Positions 23,621-34,560 of a stretch of 64,000 nucleotides of DNA are shown here, in pieces. This stretch comes from Cenococcum geophilum 1.58 (lineage: Eukaryota; Ascomycota; Dothideomycetes; Gloniales; Gloniaceae), in the NCBI GenBank assembly GCA_001692895.1, contig KV748190.1, forward strand, positions 273,645 to 337,644. Direction: 5' to 3'. Within the stretch, counting starts at the first letter, position 1. Every line of letters starts with the position of its first letter. The notes beneath the pieces are model-generated. The model was not told the origin of the DNA. It saw only the letters and a list, made by a program, of their open reading frames with translations, and made no database searches. A program made the translations under genes and the position numbers.

Positions 23621-25430
23621 TTAGCCGCCCATTAATTAGACGCTAATAATAGCGATATATACATATTTCCTTGTTAATCATCGTTAAAATGCTAGAATCC
23701 TACTACTATCTAAACATATTCAAAATTATGGATCCTTCTCGCTACTATATTTCTTGGTCTATTAGTAATATTATCCAATTAAGTAAAGCCTCTCTATTGT
23801 AGGAAAACCTTAGCGCTAAGTTGTAAATAAACTTATATAGTTTTAAGAAATTAGACGGAACTAGAGGTTTATAAGCCTTTCTAAACTAAAAGTACGTAGT
23901 AGGATCGGTTTTTATAGTGCTAAGGTAGTTATAAGCGTAATATATTAAACGGAGTCTATAATATAGTGCGGTATAGTTTAGACCTTTTATTACTAAACCT
24001 ATACGTCCTCCTATTGCTTAAGTATGCATCTAACAGACCTTATATATTTTTAGATTAGAACTAGCTACCCTATACTAGCTATATAAGAGCTTTATAACCT
24101 CTATTAGTTTAATTTTAGTAGTTTAATTTAGGGATACCTTAAAATGCACTAACACGTTATTTTTATAGTCGCATCCTCGTTTTATACGGAGTACCGCTAT
24201 AGTATCTATAGCCTCCTTAATATACTCCACATCATCTCCTAGCTTAATAATGTTCTTATTAAACATTAATTCTACTTTTAGCCCTCCTACTTCCGGGTAA
24301 GCAATTATTAGCCCCCTTTTTAGATTTCTTCTTAATAAAGATACTGGCAGCCGCGGAGGCGAGCCAATAGGCGTTCCAGCTGTAAGAATGCTCTTATTTA
24401 TAGATAATAAAGGCAAGTTAACTAATATAGGCGACCCTTATTAGGACGGACTTAGTATAATACTAACGCCTCCTCCTTAAATAGGTGTTGATGGCTAAAA
24501 GGCTAAGGGATTTATTACGTTAAAAGTATGCCGTAAATATATTCGTAGGATAAGAGCTAAGCTCTTTCCTACTTGTTTAATTCCGACATTAGTGACCTCT
24601 AGTCCCACGGTAGTTAGTTTTTTACTTCTTAGCGGCAGGTCCTTATTTAGAATAAGAAAGCTAGTTAAGTATCTTCCTAAACTATACTTATTTACTACTT
24701 AGTCTAATATTACCCTTCCTAATATCTTAAATACGAGCGTAAAATCGGTTAGCTATAGTCGAGTAGTGTTCTTAATACTACGTCCTAGATATTCGAGCCT
24801 ATTAATTAGAGCTTTATTAACTCTTACTATAACTTTAGAAAGTAGGTATATTGCGAGCTTTTAGACAGCAAAGAGGAAGTTATAGGAGACTATGTATTTT
24901 AGCGGTCCGTTAAGAATATCTTATCTCTAGGCCTTTCGGATAGTTTCTCTAGCTTTATTACATCGGTTTCTCTAATCTTTAGCTATTTTGCTAACGTTAG
25001 AGCTGTCCTTAAAGATTAATATAAATGTGTCCTTTCCTAGAGATGCTTATAGTCCGTTATCTTAGTTAATGAAATTAACTACTACACTAGCCGTATCTGC
25101 GTAGTTTTCTTATAAAAGTAAAATCTTATTACAGATTTAGATAAGTACTACTTGACGCTAATTGACCGCGAAGCCTCTAACTTCTATTAGGACGTTACTA
25201 ATCTATTACTTAGCTCCTTTATAGAGGACTAGTAGTCTGCTAGATAAAGATATAATAAGTATACTATTATTCTTAATTCTACTTAGTTTATACTTTAGCT
25301 GATTATAACTGTCTTTAAGGTTTATTAAAGGCAAAAAGATAAAGTTTTAAATAGGGTTTCCTAATCTAAATAGTCTACTAAATCTAGGTAGCGGTATAGA
25401 GTTCTGCTGGCTCTAATTGTTAAATAGACT
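23621..25430 (-). pseudogene. E third reading frame, N-terminal and middle part
   Basis: One minus-strand frame runs from about 25430 to the B2 insertion with only RIP-type stops, and is fully open over 24123-24416 (97 codons, starting MPLLSINKSILTAG). Recognisable stretches are LKYKLSRIKNNSIL near 25290, KYIVSYNFLFAV near 24890, LPLRSKKLTTVG near 24620, and LGDDVEYIKEAIDT near 24220. Joined to 2758-3976 it would give nearly 1000 codons. It has no retroviral domain. It lies downstream of integrase and upstream of the E polypurine tract, where a captured or third gene would sit. The N-terminal part I cannot assign; only the C-terminal part suggests an oxygenase. The start codon is not determinable. 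Confidence 0.65.
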
Positions 25431-25436
25431 AATTAT

Positions 25437-25473
25437 GATTTTCTATACCCGGCATAGAAAATCGCTATTGGCT
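25437..25473 (-). other. Palindromic module in E between pol and the third frame
   Basis: Minus strand AGCCAATAGC then arms GATTTTCTAT and ATAGAAAATC around a 7-base loop. It closely resembles the module in D at 17437-17473. It lies in the gap between the two reading frames of E. Confidence 0.6.
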
Positions 25474-25662
25474 TAGTAAAGGCGGTAAGCGGAACTAATA
25501 TCTTTGCAGTAAACAATACTAGATAGTTATTTGCAAATATTCTTCTACTCTTACCTTACTATTAATACGTATTAGATTTTTAACTAAAAAAGCAAATAAG
25601 AACGCGTAATAGAAAGAGCTTTAGGAAATATGGCAAATAAAAGGATTGCACGGCTGTTATCT

Positions 25663-25680
25663 ATATCTCCTCCCTCACCG
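25663..25680 (-). other. Internal purine tract in E, after pol
   Basis: Minus strand GGTGAGGGAGGAGATA just past the end of the integrase frame. It resembles a polypurine tract but is 3 kb (of E's own sequence) from the 3' LTR. It could be a second priming site or the relic of an ancestral pol-LTR junction. It could also be chance composition. Confidence 0.4.
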
Positions 25681-25689
25681 CAGAACTTA

Positions 25690-26468
25690 ACTGTCCCCTA
25701 GTTAAATATTTCATACTTAGTTCTATTAAACGATCTTTCTAAAACGCGCACTTCTTAAACTACACGGCGTTGCGATACTGGTGGATTTTGTATAATATCC
25801 TTCTTAAGTTCTAGCTCTGCTGTTATTTCTTATAGCATAATTCCGCCTAACTGGTTAAGCTGGTTTTCCTAGCAGACCTCAAACATCTGTTGCTAATAGA
25901 ACTTCTTTAATCTATTCCCTAGAGTTTAATTACGGAATGGTGTGCCGTTAAGATCCTTAATTAAGTATTATCCTTTATAAGGGTAACTCTTACGTACGCG
26001 GAATAGGCCTAGCTATTTTAGATCCAATTTATAACTGCTAGAATAGTTTTATTTAAGCTACGTATTATAAAGTATAACTATATCTCTAACCTTAAATCCG
26101 TCCTAGTAAATGTGGTAGGTATTATTAAAGTACTCCTTATTTACTACCCTTAGTCGTCTTATACACGCGATAGCCTCTTTTATATCTATATCTCTTCGGT
26201 TAAACTGCTTTACGCGAAGTGCTAGTAGCTCTATAGTGGTCCGAACTATTTACCAAGATAGCGTCTACTAAGTGGGTATATAGAGTTTAATAGGAAGGAC
26301 ATGCTTATATCCGTATATAACTCTTACCAGTGTTATTCCTATAGGCCGCTTAATAGTTATCCTATTTACCCATAAAACGGTATAAAGATTGTTTAGCTAT
26401 AAGCCATCTATCTTCGCCAAAGCGTCTATTATAGGTTTGTGGCCTCGCTCTATAAAGCCTTACGCCTA
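25690..26468 (-). pseudogene. E integrase, C-terminal half
   Basis: Minus-strand frame from GFIERGHKPIIDALAKIDG near 26440 (end of the catalytic core) through YHIYQDGFKVRDIVILYN near 26100 and YKLDLK-LGLFRVRKSYP near 26030 (the SH3-like C-terminal domain). X1 separates it from the first part of the catalytic core. Removing X1 with one TA rejoins ASAYYA to the GFIERGH block in phase. The polyprotein ends at about 25690-25730. Confidence 0.85.
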
Positions 26469-26499
26469 CGTTAGGAAAAAATTTACCAGCATTTAATTT

Positions 26500-26815
26500 T
26501 ACTTTTCTGCCATTTTAGCATTTCTAGCATTTCCTAGCATTTAGCAGCCAAATGCCGCATTTATTACTAAGTACTAGCATTTACCGCCAAATGCCGCATT
26601 TATAATTAAGTATTAGCATTTAGCAGCCAATGCCGCATTTTTATTATACTATATGTAACCTAGCATCATTTCCGCCAAAATGCCGCAATTTATAATTAAG
26701 TATTAGCATTTAGCTGCATTTATAACTAAGTACTTAGCATTTAGCCGCCAAATGCTGCATTTATAATTATAAATTATTAGCATTTTAGCTGCTAACGCTA
26801 GAAACGCTAAAATGG
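26500..26815. repeat. X1 block 1: AAATGC/GCATTT subterminal repeats
   Basis: Irregular repeats of about 40-70 bp built around TTAGCAGCCAAATGCCGCA and TAAGTACTAGCATTT. Related GCCAAATGCTGC sequence stands inverted at the other end (28505-28545), so the ends of X1 can pair beyond the 26-bp termini. Confidence 0.75.
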
Positions 26816-26835
26816 CAAGAAAAATATTAAATTGC

Positions 26836-27260
26836 TGCACGAAAGCTCTGCATGAAGCTCTGCACGAAGCTCTGCACGAAGCTCTACACGAAGTCTGCAC
26901 GAAGTTCTGCACGAAGCTCTGCACAAAGCTCTGCACGAAGTTCTACACGAAGTTCTGCACGAAGCTCTCGCACGAAGCTCTACACGAAGTTCTACACGAA
27001 GTTCTGCACGAAGCTCTGCACGAAGCTCTACACGAAGCTCTGCACGAAGCTCTACGAGCTCTGCCTAACACGAAGCTCTAAGCGCACGAAGCTCTACACG
27101 AAGCTCTACACGAAGCTCTGCACGCACGAAGCTCTACGCGAAGCTCTGCACGAAGCTCTACACAAGCTCCTTACATATAAAGCTCTGCGTACAGAGGCTC
27201 TGCACAGGCTCTGCGCGAAGCTCTGCGTACGGAGGCTCTACACGAAGCTCCGCATCGCGG
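26836..27260. repeat. X1 block 2: 12-bp minisatellite
   Basis: About 30 copies of GCACGAAGCTCT with TACACGAAGCTCT variants. It is the reverse complement of the 33550-34258 array in X2. As 12 is divisible by 3, all frames stay open and give false repeat proteins. Confidence 0.95.
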
Positions 27261-27395
27261 GTCCCCGCCTATATTCCCGAGAGCCTCTTCCACGTTGCCC
27301 TCTGCCCAAGTATACCCCCTATATACACCTAGGTAGCCACCTCATTTTTTACCCTTCCTTACATTCCTCCCTACCTAGGAAGACACCAGAACGAT
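27261..27395. repeat. X1 core, unique sequence shared with X2
   Basis: About 140 bp that match X2 33425-33545 in reverse orientation, including GGGTCCCCGC, TATATTCCCGA, GTAGCCACCT and TTTTTTACCCTTCCTTACAT. It separates two repeat blocks in both copies, so the two elements are colinear. Confidence 0.85.
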
Positions 27396-27800
27396 AGCTA
27401 GTAGACGACCGTCGTCAGAGCTAGACGACCGTCGCCGGAGCTAGATGACCGTCCGCTAGAGCTAGACGATCGTCGTCAGAGGCCAGAGCGAACCGTCGTC
27501 AGAGTAGACGACCGTCATCAGAAGCCAGATGACCGTCCGCCAGAGCTAGACGAACCGTCAAGAGCCAGACGACGTCGTCAGAGCTAGACGACCGTTCGCC
27601 GGAGCCAGATGACCGTCGCCAGAGCTGGACGATCGTCGTTCAGAGTTAGACGAACCGTCGTCAGAGCTGGACGACCGTCCGTCGGAGCCAAGATGACCGT
27701 CGCCAGAGCTAGACGGACCGTCGTCGCCGGAGAGCCAGATGACCGTTCGCCAGAGCTAGACGACCGTCGTCATCGCCACACGACCGTCGCCAGAGCCACA
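27396..27800. repeat. X1 block 3: 20-23-bp minisatellite
   Basis: About 19 degenerate units near AGACGACCGTCGTCAGAGCT, with CGTCGCC and CGTCCGCC variants. X2 has only a few such units, in reverse orientation, at 33030-33080 and 33340-33425. Confidence 0.9.
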
Positions 27801-27864
27801 CGACAAACCGTTCGGAACGACCAGCCAGCGAACACGATAAAACGATTCGATCGATCGATCGAAA

Positions 27865-28125
27865 TCAAGGTGACATTGGACAGGTAGGCCACAGACAGGG
27901 TAGGCATAGACGGGTAGGTATAGACAGACAGAACAGAATAGATAGATAGACAGACAGGAGGTAGGCAGGCAGGTAGGCAGAGGTAGGCAGGTAGGCAGGG
28001 CAGGTCAGGTAGGCAAGGCAGGCAGGTAGGCAGGAGGAGGCAGGCAGGCAGGCAGGCACAGGCAGGGCAGGCGCAGGCAGGCAGGCAGGAGCAGGCAGGC
28101 AGGTAGGGTCGGTAGTAGGTAGGCG
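27865..28125. repeat. X1 block 4: GGCA/GGTA microsatellite
   Basis: Long purine-rich run of GGCA and GGTA units with interruptions (GACA, GATA at 27925-27955). X2 carries the complementary TACC/TGCC run at 33088-33181 and CCTGCCTGT units at 32655-32700. Confidence 0.95.
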
Positions 28126-28314
28126 GGTGGGGGAGAACCATCGCTATATTATATTAAATTATCTAAAATAATATAATTTATTTTGCACCAACTGCGTAGG
28201 AAGAGCAATACTATTTATTGCTTAAAGTGAGTAAATATATAATAGAAGTGCAAAGAAGGGTATTTATATACAAGAATACGCGAGAAGGGCATTATATATA
28301 CAGAATGTATGAGG

Positions 28315-28460
28315 AGGGCATTATGTACTGCATTGTTAAATACAGCAGTATGCCGCACTGCATTATTAAATATAGCAGTATGCCGCACTATATTGTTAAA
28401 TACAGCAGTACGCAGCAGTATACCGCACTGCATTGTTAAATACAGCAGTATACCGCACCT
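28315..28460. repeat. X1 block 5: about 30-bp tandem repeats
   Basis: Four to five copies of a unit near TGCATTGTTAAATACAGCAG with TATGCCGCAC spacer. AT-rich unlike blocks 2-4, and not seen in X2. Confidence 0.85.
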
Positions 28461-28563
28461 TAGTCGATACTATATGCTACACGTTATAGTGCGCGGAATG
28501 CGCATTTGGCCGCCAAATGCTGCCAAATGCTGCAAAAATGCTGGTGAATTTTTTCCTGACGTA

Positions 28564-31500
28564 AGCGTAGTAAGCGGAAGCCACAACCCTCTTAATATTG
28601 TAGAGCTCTGCAAGCGCAGCAGTAACGTTAGCGTTCTCTTCTCTACTATCTATAGAGAGCTGTCCGAAAGCTCCCCATTGGCAGATAATATCTTTATAGA
28701 GGAACTTCGCTATACTTTTTATATCCTTATTTTAAAGGGCCCGAGCTTCTACCTATCTAGATATATATTCTTAAGTAATAGCTAGGTACCGGAATCCGAG
28801 ACGGCTTAAAGGTATAAACGTAATATTTACTGCTACTTATTGCCACAAGATAGACTCTTATATAGGGTATATTACTTCTTCTTTCTATTTTAGCTGTCGC
28901 TCCTAGCATTACAGATACGACTTAATATGCTATAATATCTAATCCCATAGCCCTAGCTACTAATATTAATTTAAGATCCTCTAATACGTTCCCTCTTATT
29001 TATAATATCCGCTTTAATTATAAAGGCTTTTAATAATTTCTTGCTAAGCGTCCTTATTATTAACTACCCTTCGCATTAGTATATTTTTTAACTATTAGCG
29101 AAAAAGCTATCAATTACGCACTAGGAATTTCAGCGTATGTTATTTAAACTTTTTAAATTCTTTAGTATTTATTTCTTCTAGATGTTGTAAGGTTACTAGC
29201 TATTTCGTAATCTTCTAAGACTCCTCTAAATATAAGTCTTCTAATAGTAGACCAATTTCTATTTTAAAAGGGGCAGCTATATATTCTAAGGCACTTAGTT
29301 TATAGTTAATAAACTCTTTAATATCCTTAGTCGGCTTATTAGGTCGTTTACTATTAAGTAGTTATCGCGAAAGTCCGTTAGTTAGGCTATTCTTCTTCCC
29401 TAGCATATATCTAACATTAAAGTCCTATAGCTAGATCTATGCTAGCCATCTTATTATTAAGGCTCCGGGTAAATTAGTAGCGGCATAATTTAGTTATATA
29501 ACTAGGGTATTTATGTCCGTCTCTACTGTAAAGTAAATGCCGTATAGGTATACGCGACACTTCTTTAACGCATACAATAATGCCTAATATTTAAGTTTTT
29601 TTAAGTTATATTTCTGCTCCGCCTAAGACTAGATACCACTTTTATATTAATATAGGTAATAATAACCTTGCACGTCCAGTTATATAAGGCCGCACCCCTA
29701 TCCATTCTTATATCTGTTAACGGCGAGAATAATTAGCCTAGCCCCTTTACTATAATCCAGCTAAACTAATGCGGGTATAGTAGTAACTATATACTTTAGA
29801 GTCTTTATAGCGGCTATTTACTCTATACCCTATACAAACGGAACGTTTACTTATAGCAATTAGAAGATTGGCTCTACCTTAATTGCGAAGTCTTTTACCT
29901 ATATTTAGTAATATATAACAACTACTAAGAACGCCCGGGCCGACGTAATATCTTTATAGTCTTTCTAGTAAATAATTTTTATAACCTTTAACTCTTTTAG
30001 ATATCATCCTTTTCTATTACAGCGGTAGCCAACTACTATAATCTCGTCTTTATAGAAATAAGACTTTACGCCTAAGATTATATACCTAGCTCGTTCTAAA
30101 TCTACAAGTACTCCGTCTAGCCACATAATATATTTCAGAATATATCTACGCACACTTAAAAGGCTCTCCTCCCCATTATACACTATCTATAGGCCTTTTA
30201 CTATAATATTATCTAGAAATGGTAAGGCATAGTATAGGATATATCGCTCTAAGATCTTAGTGATTATCCGCACAAACTAGGCTATAGAATTTATACCTCC
30301 TATAGGTACCGTTATTTATTATAGAAGTCCTAAAGGTGTTATAAAAGCTATTAAGTTCTAACTTTCTATATCTAGCTCCAATTGGTTATAGCTAGAGAAG
30401 AAGTCTACTAAAGATATAACCTTACACCCCGTAAACTCCTCGGAAAATTCATTAGTATATAGCGGCAGATTCGCGTCCCTAACAGTTACTTAGTTGATAT
30501 TTATTGCCGCGTTAATTAGTTAGTACTTATTACATTCCTTTTTACTTATAAGAAACTATAAATTCCTATATAGGCTTTTATAATATTCTAGAGTCCCTTA
30601 AGCTAGTTATTCTTATAATATATTTATTACTTCTCCTTATAGGGCCCTGGGTATTAGAAAGTTCGGTACTTACTATACCTTATATGGCACAGTTTTAATC
30701 TTTAGTAGTAGAGTTATATCTCTACTAACGCGACCTATCTTAGAGAACTTCTATACTAGAGCCTCTTTTTAGTTAAATAATATAGCCTTAAGGATCTCTT
30801 ATTCTCTTGGCTAAATATCTTCTATAATTATGCGCTCTAATTATTTTAGCTTTAATTATATACCGCGGGCCAGCTTAGTATATCGCGGCTTAAGAAAATA
30901 ATTATACGGTCTAAGAGGTAATCCTTAAATAAACGCCTTTTGTTAACATAAGGCCACCTCTTACTATTCTACTATACCTCCTATAACTGTTTCATCTGGT
31001 GCCAATAAATTAACTAAGTAGACTTTATCTGCCTTCTATTTATATACAGTTGCTATATTTATAGCGTTTAGTTAGGCCTTACTCTAGTAGCTTTCCATTT
31101 ATATTATAAATAGATCCGTTATCTTTAATATTTGATATATAAGGGATTTAGCTTTTACTTTAAATACTAGCTTCTAATTCTTCCTTAAGTATTTCTTTAG
31201 GACTTCCTTTAACGTTTTACTATTAAGCTCTCTCTATCTAATGTTATACTCCTCTCCTTACTAATAGCTCTGTCTAGCGGATATTTAAAATGGCATACGT
31301 CTGTATTAAAGCCGCACCTTATTTCCCTCCTCTTTATTCTTAATATCCTTTTTATCCTAATGCGCTAGGTTATAAGTAACCCCAGATATAATTCTAGTGG
31401 TTATACTGGCTATACGTTTCCCAAACTGTTTTCTATACTAATACCTTTATCTAGTTTAAAGAATATTGTATCCTTATAGGACGTTAAGAACCTCGTTTTA

Positions 31501-32186
31501 ACTCTACTATCTTTTAATTAAATAATATAAGATACCTAACCTATTGTGGTTTGTTTCGTTGCTAGTTTAGCCCTTACTAACTATAGCTTACTAAGTATCA
31601 CCTTATATAACATTTCCCCTATAGTAATAAACGTTATAGATATTAAGACGTTATCTATTACTATAGGGACCGTATATACTAGCCTAATAAACTCAGACTA
31701 AGTTCTATTTATAGACGTTAAATATATACCTTATAACTATAAAGGCAGACTTAATATTGGCGGGCTATATTATAGGGCTACGCTTTCCTTAATAAGGTTA
31801 AGCTTAGCTCCAGAGTTAATTAAGTATTTAGCCCTTTTATCTCCTATCTACGCTTCTACCTTTAGGCACCGCCTTTAAAACCAGACAAATCCTACTTCTT
31901 GTTTAATTTGGTCCACTTTAGCAGTTATTAGGCTGGCTTAATCAGCATAGAACGTTAGGTGTGCTAACAACACGGATACCTTAACGTCCTCCTACTTCTA
32001 TTAGTAAGGCTCTATAAGGGGTAGCAGGAGAGGCTTAAAGAATAGCCTTATAACTTTAGGTATGTACATAAGGCAGTTACTAACAGTAACTTTAATAGTT
32101 TTTAATAAGATCTTGTCCGCCATCACGGTTAGGCTTAAAACGTTTCCTTTTAGTATATCTATTATCCTGACTGCATTAGGAAAATG
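28564..32186 (-). pseudogene. E pol: protease, RT, RNase H, integrase N-terminal half
   Basis: Minus-strand decayed pol of a fungal gypsy lineage distinct from A-C. Protease: LINSGAKLNLI near 31795-31830 (Asp changed to Asn). RT: PMGGINSIA, ITKILERYI and ALPFLDNIIVKG, with the catalytic box FLDN (from FLDD) at 30208-30219. RNase H lies at about 29300-29900 (DYSKGARLIILAV, YNLKKLKYQALLYALKK). Integrase zinc region at 28900-29080 and first catalytic blocks at 28570-28880 (VAVNITFIPLS, YVEARALQNKDIKS). The frame is cut by X1 at 28562. Upstream it is cut by X2 at 32186, where HFPNAVRIIDILKG continues HQHF of the other side. Confidence 0.88.
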
Positions 32187-32370
32187 TTCATGCCTCCTAA
32201 CAGTACTGACAGGCTCCTGACAGCTCCTATTAGGGCTGCCAGGATCTCCAGGAGACCCTCACACTCGGTTTCCTGTCAGGAGCCTGTTAGGAGGCCGCCC
32301 GGACCAAACGGACCAAACGGACCTCCAGGACCATCAGGACCATTAGGACCATTAGGATAATTAGGATGAT
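32187..32370. repeat. X2 left subterminal repeats
   Basis: Units of CTGTCAGGAGCCTG and CTCCTGACAG type, then GGACCAAAC and GGACCAT repeats. They match the right-end array at 34310-34560 and contain many short inverted repeats. Confidence 0.8.
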
Positions 32371-32639
32371 TAAAATTCTAGATTTCAAAATAAGGTATAT
32401 TAATACTCCGGTATTTATAGCAGTTAAAATATATAAATTAGGTTAATTTTAGGCCCTATTCTATGTACACGATGCTTTAAGCAATTTAAATAATCTAAAT
32501 CGATCCTTCCTACCTACCACCTATGTCTGTGTCTGTGTCTGCTCGGGCGTCAAGTAATTAATTGAGACGAGGGGTAAGGCTCTTGCAGAGGCTCCAAACC
32601 GTCGATTGGCGGTGTTCCCGATGATCCGCTGGCCGTGTA

Positions 32640-33148
32640 CTGATTTCCTAACTAGGCCTAGTACCTGCCTGTCCTGCCTGTCCTGCCTGTCTGACCGTCC
32701 TACCTGTTCGTGCCTACCTGTTTGTGCCTACCTGTCTGTACCTACCTATCTGTGCCTGTCGTGCCTACTTGTCTATGCCTACCTGTCTGTATCTGTAATT
32801 CGGGGGAGAGGTCGGCCCGATCGAAGGCTCTGCTTGATTCGATTGCGATTAATTGTATTAATTCGAATCGTTCTCCATGGGCGTTCGTTGGCTGTACGTT
32901 TGAACGGTGGTCGTCTGGGGTGCCTCCCTAAGAGGCCTTGATTCGATTTGATTCGGTAACGGGATAATATTGAGGCTCTGGTTCGATTTGATCGATCGAT
33001 TGAATTGATTGTGGTGTTCGCTGGCTGGTCGTTTGGACGGTTATCGTCTGGTTCTGGCGACAGTCTCTAGTTCTGGCGACGGTCCTCTCCTACCTGCCTA
33101 CCTACCTACCTACCTACCTACCTACCTACCTACCTACCTACCTACCTA

Positions 33149-33180
<32 letters not shown>

Positions 33181-33425
33181 CGTCAGTGTTTGGTTTAATT
33201 TGGGGGAGGAGTCGGCCTGATCGAAGGCTCTGATCGATTCGAATCGTTCTCTATGGCCGTTCGCTAGCTGTACATTCGAACGGTAGGTGTCTGGGGTGCC
33301 TCCCTAGGAGGCCTTAATTCGATTCGTGGTATTTGCTGGCTGGTTGTTCAAACGGTCGTCTGGCTCTAGGACGGTTATCTCATTCTGGCAACGGTCGTCT
33401 GGTTCTGGCGACGGTCCTCTGCTGG
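32640..33425. repeat. X2 central low-complexity part
   Basis: CCTGCCTGT units (32655-32790), a pair of diverged about 110-bp repeats around TTCGAATCGTTCTC and CTAAGAGGCCTTGATTCG (32830-32960 and 33215-33330), and the TACC/TGCC run (33088-33181). CTGGTTCTGGCGACGGTC units appear near 33050 and 33390. Confidence 0.8.
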
Positions 33426-33549
33426 CTGCCGTTCTAGTGCCTCCTAAGGTAGGGAGGATGTAAGGAAGGGTAAAAAATAAGGTGGCTACTAAGGGGTAAC
33501 TTGGCAGAGGCACGTGTAGGCTATCGGGAATATAGCGGGGACCCGATAG

Positions 33550-34258
33550 TAATGTGTGTCATGCGGAGCTTCGTGTAGAGCCTTCGTACGCAGAGCTTCG
33601 CGCAGAGCCTCGTGCAGAGCCTTTGTACGTAGAGCTTCGTGTAGAGCTTCGTGTAGAGCTTCGTGTAGAGCTTCGTGTAGAGCTTCGTGTAGAGCTTCGT
33701 GTAGAGCTTCGTGTAGAGCTTCGTGTAGAGCTTCGTATAGAGCTTTGCGCAGAGCTTCGTGTAGAGCTTCATAGAGAGCTTCGTGTAGAGCTTCGTGTAG
33801 AGCTTCGTGTAGAGCTTCGTGCAGAAGGCTCGTGCAGAAGCTCGTGCAGAGCCTCTGTACGCAGAGCTTCGTGTAGAGTCTCGTGTAGAGCCCATGCAAA
33901 AGCTTCGTGCAGAGCTTCGTGTAGAGTCTCGTGTAGAGCCTCATGCAAAGCTTCGTGCAGAGCTTCGTTTAGAGCTTCGTGTAGAGCTTCGTGTAGAGCT
34001 TCGTGCAGAGCTTCGTGTAGAGCTTCGTGCAGAGCTTCTGTAGAGCTTCGTGCAGAGCTTCGTGTAGAGCTTCGTGCAGAGCTTCGTGCAGAGCTTCGTG
34101 TAGAGCTTCGTGCAGAGCCTCATGCAGAGCCTCTGTACGCAGAGCTTCGTGCAGAGCTTCGTGCAGAGCTTCGTGCAGAGCTTCGTGCAGAGCTTCGTGT
34201 AGAGCTTCGTGCAGAGCTTCGTGTAGAGCTTCGTGCAGGGCCTCGTGCAGAGCCTTAG
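33550..34258. repeat. X2 12-bp minisatellite
   Basis: Over 50 copies of GTGTAGAGCTTC / GTGCAGAGCTTC with a few indels and CCTCTGTACGCAGAGC variants. All long frames over it on both strands are artefacts of the 12-bp period. Confidence 0.95.
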
Positions 34259-34309
34259 TAGTGTGGCTTGAGGGGTGTGCATAGGGTGTTGCTTTGGGGG
34301 GGTATCCTG

Positions 34310-34560
34310 CCAGGAACCTGACAGGACAATCAGGAAATACTAGTTTCCTGTCAGGAGCCTGTCAGGACGATTAGGAAATACTAGTTTCCTGTTAGGAGCC
34401 TGACAGGACGATTAGGAAAATCAAAGATCCTGGTAGGAGCCTGTCAGGACAATCAGGACGATCAAGATCCTGGTGGCTCCTGGCAGGAGCCTGTCAGGAG
34501 CCTGTCAGGACGACCAGGACGACCAGGAAAATCAAAATCCTGGCAGGAGGCCTCCAGGAT
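34310..34560. repeat. X2 right subterminal repeats
   Basis: Five to six units of about 45 bp built from CCTGTCAGGAGCCTGTCAGG and ACGATTAGGAAA with ATACTAGTTT spacer. The units are self-complementary in part (CCTGTCAGG / CCTGACAGG). Confidence 0.85.

Larger units (their letters stand above)
26469..28561. mobile_element. X1: minisatellite-rich insertion with terminal inverted repeats
   Basis: 2093 bp, flanked by TA on both sides (26467-26468, 28562-28563) and bounded by 26-bp terminal inverted repeats (outer end CGTTAGGAAAAAA / CGTCAGGAAAAAA) that differ only by two transitions. TA duplication and such ends are typical of Tc1/mariner-like DNA transposons. It has no transposase frame, so it is non-autonomous. 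Inside are five blocks of different tandem repeats and a core of about 140 bp shared, inverted, with X2. Composition is clearly less AT-rich than the host E. Confidence 0.8.

Noticed and set aside
26812-27397. Long repeat proteins (ALHE, KLCTKLYT) over the X1 array
   Set aside because: A 12-bp repeat keeps every frame open. No start context, no composition of a real protein, and both strands are equally open.
26836-27800. CRISPR array
   Set aside because: Units are contiguous tandem repeats without unique spacers, in a eukaryotic repeat context.
27609-28141. Open frames over the 20-bp and GGCA arrays
   Set aside because: Simple-sequence translation on both strands; no conserved protein features.
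28218-28785. Plus-strand frame of 158 codons crossing from X1 into E
   Set aside because: It runs antisense to the E integrase and crosses an insertion boundary, so it cannot be an ancestral gene.
32640-33181. Telomere or subtelomere repeat
   Set aside because: No TTAGGG/CCCTAA runs; the TACC/TGCC run is a microsatellite inside X2.
33489-34284. Long frames of up to 234 codons (RVELRAEL, RASCRASC, KLYTKLYT) over the X2 array
   Set aside because: Same artefact of the 12-bp period; several overlapping frames on both strands.
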